The translations under genes were made by a program, and so were the position numbers. Below are positions 8,277 to 14,750 of a stretch of DNA of 33,204 nucleotides, in pieces; position 1 is the stretch's first letter, and every line of letters begins with the position of its first letter. The notes under the pieces were generated by a model. The model did not search any database. It saw nothing but the letters and a program-made list of their open reading frames with translations, and was not told the origin of the DNA. Source of the DNA: Lachnospiraceae bacterium UBA7093 (GTDB lineage: Bacteria > Bacillota > Clostridia > Lachnospirales > Lachnospiraceae); assembly GCA_002492465.1 (NCBI GenBank), contig DKYT01000061.1, positions 1,096 through 34,299 of the forward strand, given 5' to 3'.

Positions 8277-8313
8277 GGAGAGAAAAAAGAGTTTATGATA
8301 CTTTGAACTTTTA

Positions 8314-8341
8314 TTGTAAAATTGTTCATAAATGGTATACT
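8314..8341 (+). promoter_or_regulatory. Sigma-A promoter for ispF
   Basis: TTGTAA (8314-8319), a 16-bp spacer and TATACT (8336-8341). A start near 8348 gives a leader of about 60 nt. It separates ispF from the MATE gene. Confidence 0.55.
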
Positions 8342-8410
8342 AAAGTAAGCGATTAAAAAGAGAGAATTTCATGGCGAAGCAATTGCCGCTGTAGCAGAAA
8401 TGAGGAAAAA

Positions 8411-8956
8411 ATGAGAATTGGAATGGGATACGATGTCCACCGGCTGGTGGAGGATAGAAAACTGATCATGGGCGGGATAGAGATCCCCTATGAACGGGGG
8501 CTTTTAGGGCATTCAGATGCGGATGTGCTGCTCCATGCGATTATGGACGCGCTTTTGGGAGCGGCAGCGCTTGGGGATATCGGAAAGCATTTTCCGGATA
8601 CGGATCCCGCTTATAAGGGAATTTCTTCCGTTAAGCTTTTGGAACATGTGGGAGCTTTGCTGGAGGAAAACCTCTTTTTAATAGAGAATATTGACGCAAC
8701 GATCATTGCCCAGGCGCCAAAAATGCGCCCTTATATAGACGATATGCGAAAAAACATAGCCAATGCGCTGGGTATTGCCGTGGAGCAAGTTAATGTAAAG
8801 GCAACCACAGAAGAGGGGCTTGGCTTTACGGGAGCCGGCGAAGGAATATCCGCCCAGGCGATTTGCCTCCTTACCAGCCCGGTCAACCTTGGCAGTGAGG
8901 ACATAACGGCACGTGGCTGTGGAGAATGCAGCGGATGTCCCCAGCATAAAGTTTAA
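8411..8956 (+). CDS. ispF: 2-C-methyl-D-erythritol 2,4-cyclodiphosphate synthase with Cys-rich tail
   Basis: IspF turns 4-diphosphocytidyl-2-C-methylerythritol 2-phosphate into the cyclodiphosphate in the MEP isoprenoid pathway; it works as a cytosolic trimer with one metal per site. The metal ligands are visible in GYDVHRL (D8, H10) and LLHAIMDALLG (H42). Further family blocks are LGHSDADVL, GDIGKHFPDTDP, AQAPKMRPYI, VNVKATTEEGLGFTG and EGISAQA. The usual protein ends near residue 157. This one runs to 181 and ends with three cysteines, C170, C173 and C176, in CGECSGCPQ. Bacillus subtilis also places ispF just upstream of cysE-cysS, with gltX between, so the gene order supports the call. Confidence 0.96.
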   Translation: MRIGMGYDVHRLVEDRKLIMGGIEIPYERGLLGHSDADVLLHAIMDALLGAAALGDIGKHFPDTDPAYKGISSVKLLEHVGALLEENLFLIENIDATIIAQAPKMRPYIDDMRKNIANALGIAVEQVNVKATTEEGLGFTGAGEGISAQAICLLTSPVNLGSEDITARGCGECSGCPQHKV

Positions 8957-8964
8957 AAATTCAG

Positions 8965-8993
8965 TTGACAAAATCCTTTCTTTTGAATATGCT
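8965..8993 (+). promoter_or_regulatory. Sigma-A promoter of the cysteine T-box operon
   Basis: A perfect TTGACA (8965-8970), a 17-bp spacer and TATGCT (8988-8993) lie just after ispF. A start near 9000 would give a leader of about 340 nt before cysE. Confidence 0.7.
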
Positions 8994-9082
8994 GATAATG
9001 TATTAAGAATTTCTGATGAATCAAAGCATCGGTACAGTATATGGAAAATGCGGGGAACGGAAAGAGTATATTATCAAAACCC

Positions 9083-9302
9083 CAGAAGCAGGGTTATCAC
9101 CCAGAGAAGGAATGCCGTCGGCTGGAAGCATTCCCGTGATCAGGATAATAGAAGTGCCTCCGGGAGCAGGTTCTGTGAACGCTTTTAGTAGCAGGACACG
9201 TATTCACACGTTACGTGCAATGAGGGGAGGCAGGATATGCCTCTAAATAGAGTGGAACCACGGATAACTTCGTCTCTAAGGAAGCGGAGTTATCCTTTTT
9301 TG
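9083..9302 (+). ncRNA. T-box leader specific for tRNA-Cys
   Basis: The conserved T-box AGAGTGGAACCACGG is at 9249-9263. Upstream, Stem I can be traced from CAGAA (9083-9087) to TTCTG (9171-9175). Its distal arm is GGAATGC/GCATTCC around a GGCTGGAAG loop, with an AGAGAA motif on the 5' side. The 3' side of the specifier loop reads GAAGTGCC, so the specifier is TGC (9155-9157), a Cys codon. A CACGTA/TACGTG stem (9197-9217) and a GAGGCA/TGCCTC stem (9227-9243, Stem III) follow. The TGGA at 9253-9256 would pair with a tRNA end whose discriminator base is U, as in tRNA-Cys. Uncharged tRNA-Cys should prevent the terminator and switch on cysE-cysS. Confidence 0.93.
9262..9302 (+). terminator. T-box-controlled terminator
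   Basis: GGATAACT (9262-9269) pairs with AGTTATCC (9288-9295), followed by a T-tract to 9302. Its 5' arm overlaps the end of the conserved T-box, as expected for mutually exclusive antiterminator and terminator. Confidence 0.92.
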
Positions 9303-9341
9303 TATGCCAGGTGTTTTGAGATTCGGATAAAGGAGAAGTCA

Positions 9342-10019
9342 GTGGGGGTTATAAATAAAATTAAGGAAGAAATATCGGTAATTCGTCAGCGTGACCCGGC
9401 AATTCATTCTTCCATGGAGGTTTTTCTTTATCCCAGCTTTAAGGTTATGATGCATTATCGTGTGGCTCATAAGCTGTACATGAAAAAGCATTATTTTCTG
9501 GCAAGATGGGTGTCTCAGAGAGGGGTGCGAAAAACCGGCATTGAGATTCATCCAGGGGCGCAGATCGGAAAAGGCTTTTTCATCGATCATGGAAACGGTG
9601 TGATCATCGGGGAAACGGCGGTGATTGGAGAAAACGTAACTCTGTATCAGGGTGTGACCCTCGGGGGAACCGGAAAGGAACAGGGGAAACGGCATCCCAC
9701 CGTTGGAAACAATGTGATGATCAGCGCCGGGGCAAAGGTGCTTGGCTCTTTTACCATCGGAGATAATTCCAAGATTGGAGCGGGAAGCGTTGTGCTGGAG
9801 GAGGTGCCTCCCAATTCAACGGTGGTGGGCGTGCCCGGCAGAGTGGTGAAGCGCAACAACCAGTCGCTGCCCCAGGAGGAGCTTGACCAGGTAAATCTTC
9901 CGGATCCGATTAAAGAGGATCTTAGCGCGCTTCATCATGCAAATGCAGAGGTCATTAACCGGATCTTAGATCTGGAGAAGGAATTGCGGGAGATAAAAGC
10001 AAAACAGAAAGGCGTTTAG
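9342..10019 (+). CDS. cysE: Serine O-acetyltransferase
   Basis: CysE acetylates L-serine with acetyl-CoA to O-acetylserine, the precursor of cysteine. The 225-residue protein has the N-terminal helical domain (with MEVFLYPSFKVMMHYRVAH), then the left-handed beta-helix of hexapeptide repeats. It includes HPGAQIGKGFFIDHGNGVII (split: IHPGAQIGKG, FFIDHGNGVIIGET) with the catalytic D-H pair, and VTLGGTGKEQGKRHP. GTG 9342 is chosen because AGGAGA lies five bases before it; the in-frame ATG at 9237 falls inside the T-box and cannot be the start. The gene lies directly behind the Cys T-box and ahead of cysS, so uncharged tRNA-Cys should control it. Length matches short Firmicute CysE proteins. Confidence 0.95.
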   Translation: MGVINKIKEEISVIRQRDPAIHSSMEVFLYPSFKVMMHYRVAHKLYMKKHYFLARWVSQRGVRKTGIEIHPGAQIGKGFFIDHGNGVIIGETAVIGENVTLYQGVTLGGTGKEQGKRHPTVGNNVMISAGAKVLGSFTIGDNSKIGAGSVVLEEVPPNSTVVGVPGRVVKRNNQSLPQEELDQVNLPDPIKEDLSALHHANAEVINRILDLEKELREIKAKQKGV

Positions 10020-10058
10020 TGCGTGCCTACGCAAAAACGCTTCGGAATGGAGGAGAAT

Positions 10059-11468
10059 ATGAAAATTTACAACACGCTGTCCAAGCGGAAGGAAGAGTTT
10101 GTACCCTTAGAAGAGGGAAAGGTTAAAATGTATGTATGTGGTCCTACGGTATACAATTTAATCCATATAGGGAACGCCCGCCCTATGATTGTGTTTGACA
10201 CCGTCAGAAGATATATGGAGCATAGGGGGTACCAGGTAAACTTTGTGTCAAACTTTACGGACGTGGACGATAAAATTATCAAAAAGGCGATTGAAGAGAA
10301 GGTGGATGCATCGGTTATTTCCGAAAGGTATATTGCAGAATGCAAAAAGGATATGCAGGCAATGAATGTAAAACCGGCGACTACCCATCCGAAGGCAACG
10401 GAAGAAATATGCGGTATGCTGGATATGATCGGCACTCTGATTGAAAAAGGGCATGCCTATATGGCGCAGGACGGTACGGTGTATTATCGTACCAGAAGTT
10501 TTAAGGGCTATGGAAAGCTGTCTCATAAAAATATCGACGAACTTCAGGGAGGAAACCGTTCGCTTTTGGTAACCGGAGAAGATCAGAAGGAGGATCCCCT
10601 TGATTTTGTTCTCTGGAAACCCAAGAAAGAGGGGGAGCCATATTGGGAATCACCCTGGTGCAAGGGACGTCCCGGATGGCATATTGAGTGCTCCGTTATG
10701 AGTAAAAAGTACCTGGGGGAGGAGATCGACATTCATGCAGGCGGGGAGGATTTGATTTTCCCTCACCATGAAAATGAGATAGCCCAGTCTGAAGCGGCAA
10801 ACGGCAAGCCTTTTGCAAAGTACTGGATGCACAATGCCTTCTTAAATATTGACAACAGAAAGATGTCAAAGTCAGCAGGCAATTTCTTTACGGTAAGAGA
10901 TATCAGCGAAAAATATGATTTGCAGGTATTGCGCTTTTTCATGCTTTCCGCTCACTACAGAAGTCCCTTAAACTTTAGCAGTGAGCTGATGGAAGCTGCG
11001 CAGAACGGCTACGAGAGGATCGTAACCAGTGTGGCAAACCTGAATTATTTGATGGAAAACGCCGCATCTGATACAATGAGTGAGGAGGAAAGGAAGCTTG
11101 CAAAGGAGGCGGAGGAATATATTGCTAAATTTGACGAGGCAATGGATGACGATTTCAATACCGCAGACGCGATCGCGGCTATTTTTGAGCTGGTGAAGTT
11201 TGCAAATACCAATGCGGGGGACGCATCCGGCAGGGAATTTTTGCAGGCGTTGAAAGAGGAGATCGTAATGCTTTCCGATATCTGCGGATTGATCGTTGAG
11301 AAAAAGCAGGAAATGCTGGACGATGATATTGAGGCGCTGATTGAAGAGCGGCAGGCGGCAAGAAAGGAAAAGAATTTCCAGCGTGCCGATGAAATCAGAA
11401 AGGAACTGCTGGACAAAGGAATTATATTGGAGGATACCCGAGAGGGAGTTAAATGGAAACGGGCGTAG
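10059..11468 (+). CDS. cysS: Cysteine--tRNA ligase
   Basis: CysRS, a class I synthetase, charges tRNA-Cys. The 469-residue length is typical. Visible marks are MYVCGPTVYN with the zinc-binding C27, the HIGN signature at 36-39, GRPGWHIECS with a further zinc cysteine, DLIFPHHENEIAQSE with zinc-site histidines, and KMSKS at 268-272 (NRKMSKSAGNFFT). The C-terminal helical domain ends in the EERQAARKEKNFQRADEIR-type stretch common to CysRS. ATG 10059 has GGAGGA upstream and is preferred to the GTG at 10023. The gene follows cysE by 39 bp and overlaps the next start by 16 bp, so this is one operon under the T-box. Confidence 0.97.
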   Translation: MKIYNTLSKRKEEFVPLEEGKVKMYVCGPTVYNLIHIGNARPMIVFDTVRRYMEHRGYQVNFVSNFTDVDDKIIKKAIEEKVDASVISERYIAECKKDMQAMNVKPATTHPKATEEICGMLDMIGTLIEKGHAYMAQDGTVYYRTRSFKGYGKLSHKNIDELQGGNRSLLVTGEDQKEDPLDFVLWKPKKEGEPYWESPWCKGRPGWHIECSVMSKKYLGEEIDIHAGGEDLIFPHHENEIAQSEAANGKPFAKYWMHNAFLNIDNRKMSKSAGNFFTVRDISEKYDLQVLRFFMLSAHYRSPLNFSSELMEAAQNGYERIVTSVANLNYLMENAASDTMSEEERKLAKEAEEYIAKFDEAMDDDFNTADAIAAIFELVKFANTNAGDASGREFLQALKEEIVMLSDICGLIVEKKQEMLDDDIEALIEERQAARKEKNFQRADEIRKELLDKGIILEDTREGVKWKRA

Positions 11469-11893
11469 ATTTTTTAACATTGGTAAAAAAGAGTTTTGCT
11501 TTAAAAGAGGTGGATATCAGGACATATTCACCTCTTACGCTTGCCTACCTGGGCGATGGCGTTTACGACTTGATTTTTCGCACTATGGTGGTTATGAGGG
11601 GCAACACCTCGGCAAACAGACTCCACCATAAGACGGTAGCGTATGTGAAAGCGCCGGCGCAGGCGTCTCTTGCAGAGAAAATTCTGGAAGAGCTTACCCC
11701 GGAGGAGCTTTCCGTGTATAAAAGAGGAAAGAATGCAAAGCCTTATACCATGGCAAAAAACGCTACCATGGGAGAATATAAAAAGGCAACGGGGCTGGAA
11801 GCGCTGATGGGATATCTTTACCTCACAGACCAGATGGAGAGAGCGCTGGAGTTGATACAAAGTGGTTTACATAAGTTAGAAGGAGAAGGATAA
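11453..11893 (+). CDS. mrnC: Mini-ribonuclease III
   Basis: MrnC is a dimeric RNase III-like enzyme without the double-stranded RNA-binding domain; in Bacillus it trims the 5' and 3' ends of 23S rRNA precursors. The 146-residue protein has the shortened RNase III signature LAYLGDGVYDL with the catalytic Asp (D35), the helix TSANRLHHKTVAYVKAPAQ (conserved in the family), and GLEALMGYLYL with the acidic residue of the second catalytic patch. AGGGAG precedes ATG 11453. It overlaps the cysS end by 16 bp, and the same cysS-mrnC-rlmB order is seen in Bacillus. Confidence 0.94.
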   Translation: METGVDFLTLVKKSFALKEVDIRTYSPLTLAYLGDGVYDLIFRTMVVMRGNTSANRLHHKTVAYVKAPAQASLAEKILEELTPEELSVYKRGKNAKPYTMAKNATMGEYKKATGLEALMGYLYLTDQMERALELIQSGLHKLEGEG

Positions 11894-12643
11894 GTGGAAA
11901 AGCAGGAAAGCAATGAATTTATCATAGAAGGAAGGAACGCTGTAATAGAAGCGTTCCGTTCAGGGAAACCTGTTGACAGGGTGTATATACTGGACGGCTG
12001 TCAGGACGGACCTATCCTGACCATCAAGCGTGAAGCGAGAAAACAGGATACCCTGATTAAGTATGTGCCCAGAGAACGTTTGGATCAGTTGTCGGAGACG
12101 GGAAAGCATCAGGGAGTGATCGCATGGGCGGCAGCCTATGAATATGGGGATATTGAAACGATGCTTCAGGCTGCAAAGGAAAAGGGCGAGCCTCCTTTTC
12201 TTTTCCTTCTGGATAATATTGAGGATCCGCACAATTTAGGAGCGATCATCAGAACGGCAAATCTGGCAGGGGCACATGGGGTGATTATTCCAAAGAACCG
12301 TGCCGTAGGACTTACGGCGACGGTTGCGAGAACCTCTGCAGGGGCGTTAAATTATACCCCTGTTGCCAAGGTGACCAATCTTGCCAAGACCATAGAGGAA
12401 TTAAAAGAAAAGGGACTTTGGTTTGTATGCGCCGATATGGAAGGAGACAGCATGTACGACCTGGATTTGAAGGGTCCTATTGGCCTGGTGATCGGAAGCG
12501 AAGGCGAAGGGGTTGGCAGGCTTGTGAAGGAGAAGTGCGACATGACGGCGGCGATTCCCATGAAGGGCGATATCGATTCCCTGAACGCTTCTGTGGCGGC
12601 AGGGGTTCTTGCCTATGAGATCGTCAGGCAGCGGCTTTTGTAG
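11894..12643 (+). CDS. rlmB: 23S rRNA (guanosine-2'-O-)-methyltransferase RlmB (TrmH/SpoU family)
   Basis: RlmB-type SPOUT enzymes methylate a guanosine ribose in the peptidyl-transferase region of 23S rRNA, using S-adenosylmethionine bound in a trefoil knot. The 249-residue protein has the N-terminal substrate-binding domain (IIEGRNAVIEAFRSG) and the SpoU motifs in order: LDNIEDPHNLGAIIRTA (motif 1), VIGSEGEGVGRLV (motif 2) and IPMKGDIDSLNASVAAGV (motif 3). The start is GTG 11894, directly after the mrnC stop, with AGGAG upstream. This is the YacO position of the Bacillus cysS cluster. Methylation of G2251 is inferred from family, not shown. Confidence 0.93.
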   Translation: MEKQESNEFIIEGRNAVIEAFRSGKPVDRVYILDGCQDGPILTIKREARKQDTLIKYVPRERLDQLSETGKHQGVIAWAAAYEYGDIETMLQAAKEKGEPPFLFLLDNIEDPHNLGAIIRTANLAGAHGVIIPKNRAVGLTATVARTSAGALNYTPVAKVTNLAKTIEELKEKGLWFVCADMEGDSMYDLDLKGPIGLVIGSEGEGVGRLVKEKCDMTAAIPMKGDIDSLNASVAAGVLAYEIVRQRLL

Positions 12644-12662
12644 ATGGTGGTAAGAAAATAGA

Positions 12663-13976
12663 ATGGAAAAGATAAACAAGGTTTTACTGATGCTGATAGC
12701 CATGGGCGGGATTATGATCGCGGCAGTGGGAATTGACAAAGGGATACAGGCATATGATAACTGGAAATGGGACAGCGAACGGCTGGTGCGGATCGAGCAG
12801 GCACGCGCCGATGTGGCAAATATGCAGATGACCATCAGCGAGCTTGCCCAGGATCAGGAGGCATTAGAGCAGTTTATGGAGGAAAACAGCGCCTTTTTTG
12901 AAGAAACAGGCAGCCAGCCGGAAAAACTGTTGCCGGCGGAAGGGGAGGACATCCAGTCTGAAGCGCCGGAAAATATGCCGGAGGAGAATCAGCAGACAGA
13001 TGCGTCAGGCAACGTTCTGGGGGATATATCGGGAAATCAGCAGGTTGATGTGTCGGGCAACGGACAGGCAGATGTATCCGGGAATGGGCAGATTGACGTA
13101 TCAGGCAACATTCTGGGGGATATATCGGGAAATCAGCAGATGGATGTATCAGGCAATGTTTTTGGGGATATATCGGGAAATCAACAAGGGGAGGTGTCCG
13201 GGAATATGCTGGAAACCACTTTGGGGGAGAAACGGCAGATACGCGGTTCTTACATGGAAACCCAGATGCAGAATGAGATTGACAAAAAGATAATTGGAGA
13301 GAACCATATTGATTTTTCCCATTTGACCATCGCCTGTTTGGGGGACAGCATTACAGAAGCGTCTAATTTAAGCAATATGGAGAGCTATCAGCAGTACGCC
13401 TATCCGGAAAAGTTGGGTGAAATTCTGGCGGCGGAGAAGGTGACCAATTTAGGGATTGGAGGTTCCTCCATCGGACGGTACTGGGCAGATCCCTTTGTGG
13501 AAAGATTCAAGGATATTCCGGCGGATACGGATCTGATCATCGTAATGGGGGGAACCAACGACGGTTTCTGCCTGAGCCAGAAGGAGCTGGGCAGCATGGA
13601 GGAGCGGAAGGCAAATACCTTTATCGGAGACTTGGACGAGTTGATGCGGGGGCTGAAGGAAAATTATCCCCAGGCTAAGATCGTATTTGCAACGCCTCTG
13701 CCCAACGTGCTCCATGATATGCTGAGAAAGGAAAGAGCGTATTTGCTTCCTCAGTCAGTTCTGGTAAACGCCATCAAGGAACTGGCGGTGGAATATGAAA
13801 TCCCTGTGATCGATCTTTATAACGCTAACATATTGGATACCCATGATGCGGCAGTGATTTATAACTATATGCCCGACGGCGTACACTGCAATTCCGCCGG
13901 ATATACCATATTGGCGGAGCATTTTGCAGCGGAACTGATCAGGCTTTACGAGCAGGATCAGGAGGTTTGGGAGTAA
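12663..13976 (+). CDS. Membrane-anchored SGNH/GDSL hydrolase with 8-residue repeats
   Basis: This 437-residue protein starts with a single hydrophobic anchor (VLLMLIAMGGIMIAAVGI, ~7-24) and a short coiled stretch, then nine 8-residue units (residues 113-184), then an SGNH hydrolase domain. The catalytic blocks are GDS (S229 in ACLGDSITE), the oxyanion Gly in LGIGGSSIG, GGTND (N299) and DGVHCNSAGY (D405, H408). The domain should face outward and hydrolyse an ester, perhaps on a wall polymer or glycan; the substrate is unknown. The ribosome site is weak. It sits between rlmB and sigH, where Bacillus has rae1 (yacP), so it is foreign to the usual cluster. The repeat block probably forms a flexible spacer. 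Confidence 0.82.
   Translation: MEKINKVLLMLIAMGGIMIAAVGIDKGIQAYDNWKWDSERLVRIEQARADVANMQMTISELAQDQEALEQFMEENSAFFEETGSQPEKLLPAEGEDIQSEAPENMPEENQQTDASGNVLGDISGNQQVDVSGNGQADVSGNGQIDVSGNILGDISGNQQMDVSGNVFGDISGNQQGEVSGNMLETTLGEKRQIRGSYMETQMQNEIDKKIIGENHIDFSHLTIACLGDSITEASNLSNMESYQQYAYPEKLGEILAAEKVTNLGIGGSSIGRYWADPFVERFKDIPADTDLIIVMGGTNDGFCLSQKELGSMEERKANTFIGDLDELMRGLKENYPQAKIVFATPLPNVLHDMLRKERAYLLPQSVLVNAIKELAVEYEIPVIDLYNANILDTHDAAVIYNYMPDGVHCNSAGYTILAEHFAAELIRLYEQDQEVWE
12999..13214 (+). repeat. 24-bp tandem repeat array inside the SGNH gene
   Basis: Nine 24-bp units encode D-[VI]-S-G-N-x-x-x (for example DVSGNGQA, DISGNQQM). Two-unit blocks of DVSGNILG-DISGNQQM type recur, suggesting duplication of 48-bp pairs. 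The array stays in frame and forms a spacer between the membrane anchor and the hydrolase domain. Confidence 0.9.
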
Positions 13977-14001
13977 AATCAGGGGGCGTGAAAGAGGGAA
14001 G

Positions 14002-14619
14002 ATGGATAAGGACTTTGAGAAATACAGTGATGAGGAACTGATTGTCCGGCTTCGGGACGGGGAATCCCTCATCACAGATTATATTATGGACAAATATAAA
14101 AATCTGGTTCGCAGCAAGGCGAAATCCATGTATATTTTGGGCGCTGACAGGGAGGATTTGATCCAGGAGGGCATGATCGGACTTTTTAAGGCAATCAGGG
14201 ACTATGACACCGGACGGGACGCCAGCTTTTTTACTTTTGCGGATCTCTGCGTATCAAGACAGATGTATACGGCAGTGCAGGCGGCGGGGAGACAGAAACA
14301 TGCCCCCCTTAATACCTACATTTCCCTTTATGCGGGCAGAACGGAGAACGGCGCGGAGCAATCGGAGGAGAGAGAGTTGATCGACAGCGTACTGTCCAGG
14401 GCGGAGAGGAGCCCGGAGGAGCTTTTTATCGACAAAGAGAATTTGGAGCTGTTGGAAAAGGTGATCGACAGGGAGCTCAGCTCTTTTGAAAAGCAGGTGC
14501 TGGATCTGTATCTCACGGGAATGAAGTACAGTCAGATCGCCAAGGTGCTGGGAAGAGACGATAAATCTACGGACAACGCCCTTCAGCGGATAAAGGCAAA
14601 GTTGAAAAAGCAATTCTAA
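14002..14619 (+). CDS. sigH: RNA polymerase sporulation sigma factor SigH
   Basis: SigH (Spo0H) drives early sporulation and stationary-phase genes in Firmicutes. The 205-residue length is typical. Region 2 is visible as MDKYKNLVRSKAKSMYILG and ADREDLIQEGMIGLFKAIRDYD, followed by FTFADLCVSRQMYTAVQAA. Region 4 has LSSFEKQVLDLYLTGMKYSQIA with the helix-turn-helix IAKVLGRDDKSTDNALQRIKAK (parts quoted). The position after rlmB, at the end of the cysE-cysS block, is the same as in Bacillus and supports SigH over other sigma-70 members. The start is ATG 14002 with AGAGGGA upstream. A terminator hairpin follows at 14661. Confidence 0.95.
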   Translation: MDKDFEKYSDEELIVRLRDGESLITDYIMDKYKNLVRSKAKSMYILGADREDLIQEGMIGLFKAIRDYDTGRDASFFTFADLCVSRQMYTAVQAAGRQKHAPLNTYISLYAGRTENGAEQSEERELIDSVLSRAERSPEELFIDKENLELLEKVIDRELSSFEKQVLDLYLTGMKYSQIAKVLGRDDKSTDNALQRIKAKLKKQF

Positions 14620-14660
14620 AATAATTCTAAAGATGTTAAATTTAAGTAAAAGTTTTTAAG

Positions 14661-14702
14661 AGTATATTGACATAAGAGCAATTTGTCAATATACTTTTTT
14701 TT
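14661..14702 (+). promoter_or_regulatory. Perfect palindrome acting as terminator and promoter
   Basis: AGTATATTGACA (14661-14672) and TGTCAATATACT (14684-14695) form a perfect 12-bp stem around an 11-nt loop, followed by a T-run ending at 14702: a good terminator for sigH. The same bases contain TTGACA (14667-14672), a 17-bp spacer and TATACT (14690-14695), a near-consensus sigma-A promoter for the RND gene. The start would fall near 14702, just before the TetR-type palindrome. Confidence 0.7.
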
Positions 14703-14703
14703 G

Positions 14704-14719
14704 CCGACCGACTGGTCAG
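14704..14719. promoter_or_regulatory. Candidate TetR-type operator
   Basis: GACC (14706-14709) and GGTC (14714-14717) form an inverted repeat, with C14704 and G14719 also complementary. It lies at about +1 to +18 of the inferred RND promoter. Binding there would block transcription, as many TetR-family repressors of efflux genes do, and a TetR-family gene ends this operon. Confidence 0.45.
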
Positions 14720-14750
14720 ACGGAAAAGACGGAAAGAGGAGATCATACAT

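Noticed and set aside
9016..9246. Open frame of 76 codons starting ATG 9016 within the cysE leader
   Set aside because: It covers the T-box Stem I, Stem III and part of the antiterminator. RNA structure explains the sequence, there is no ribosome site, and the protein has no recognisable features.
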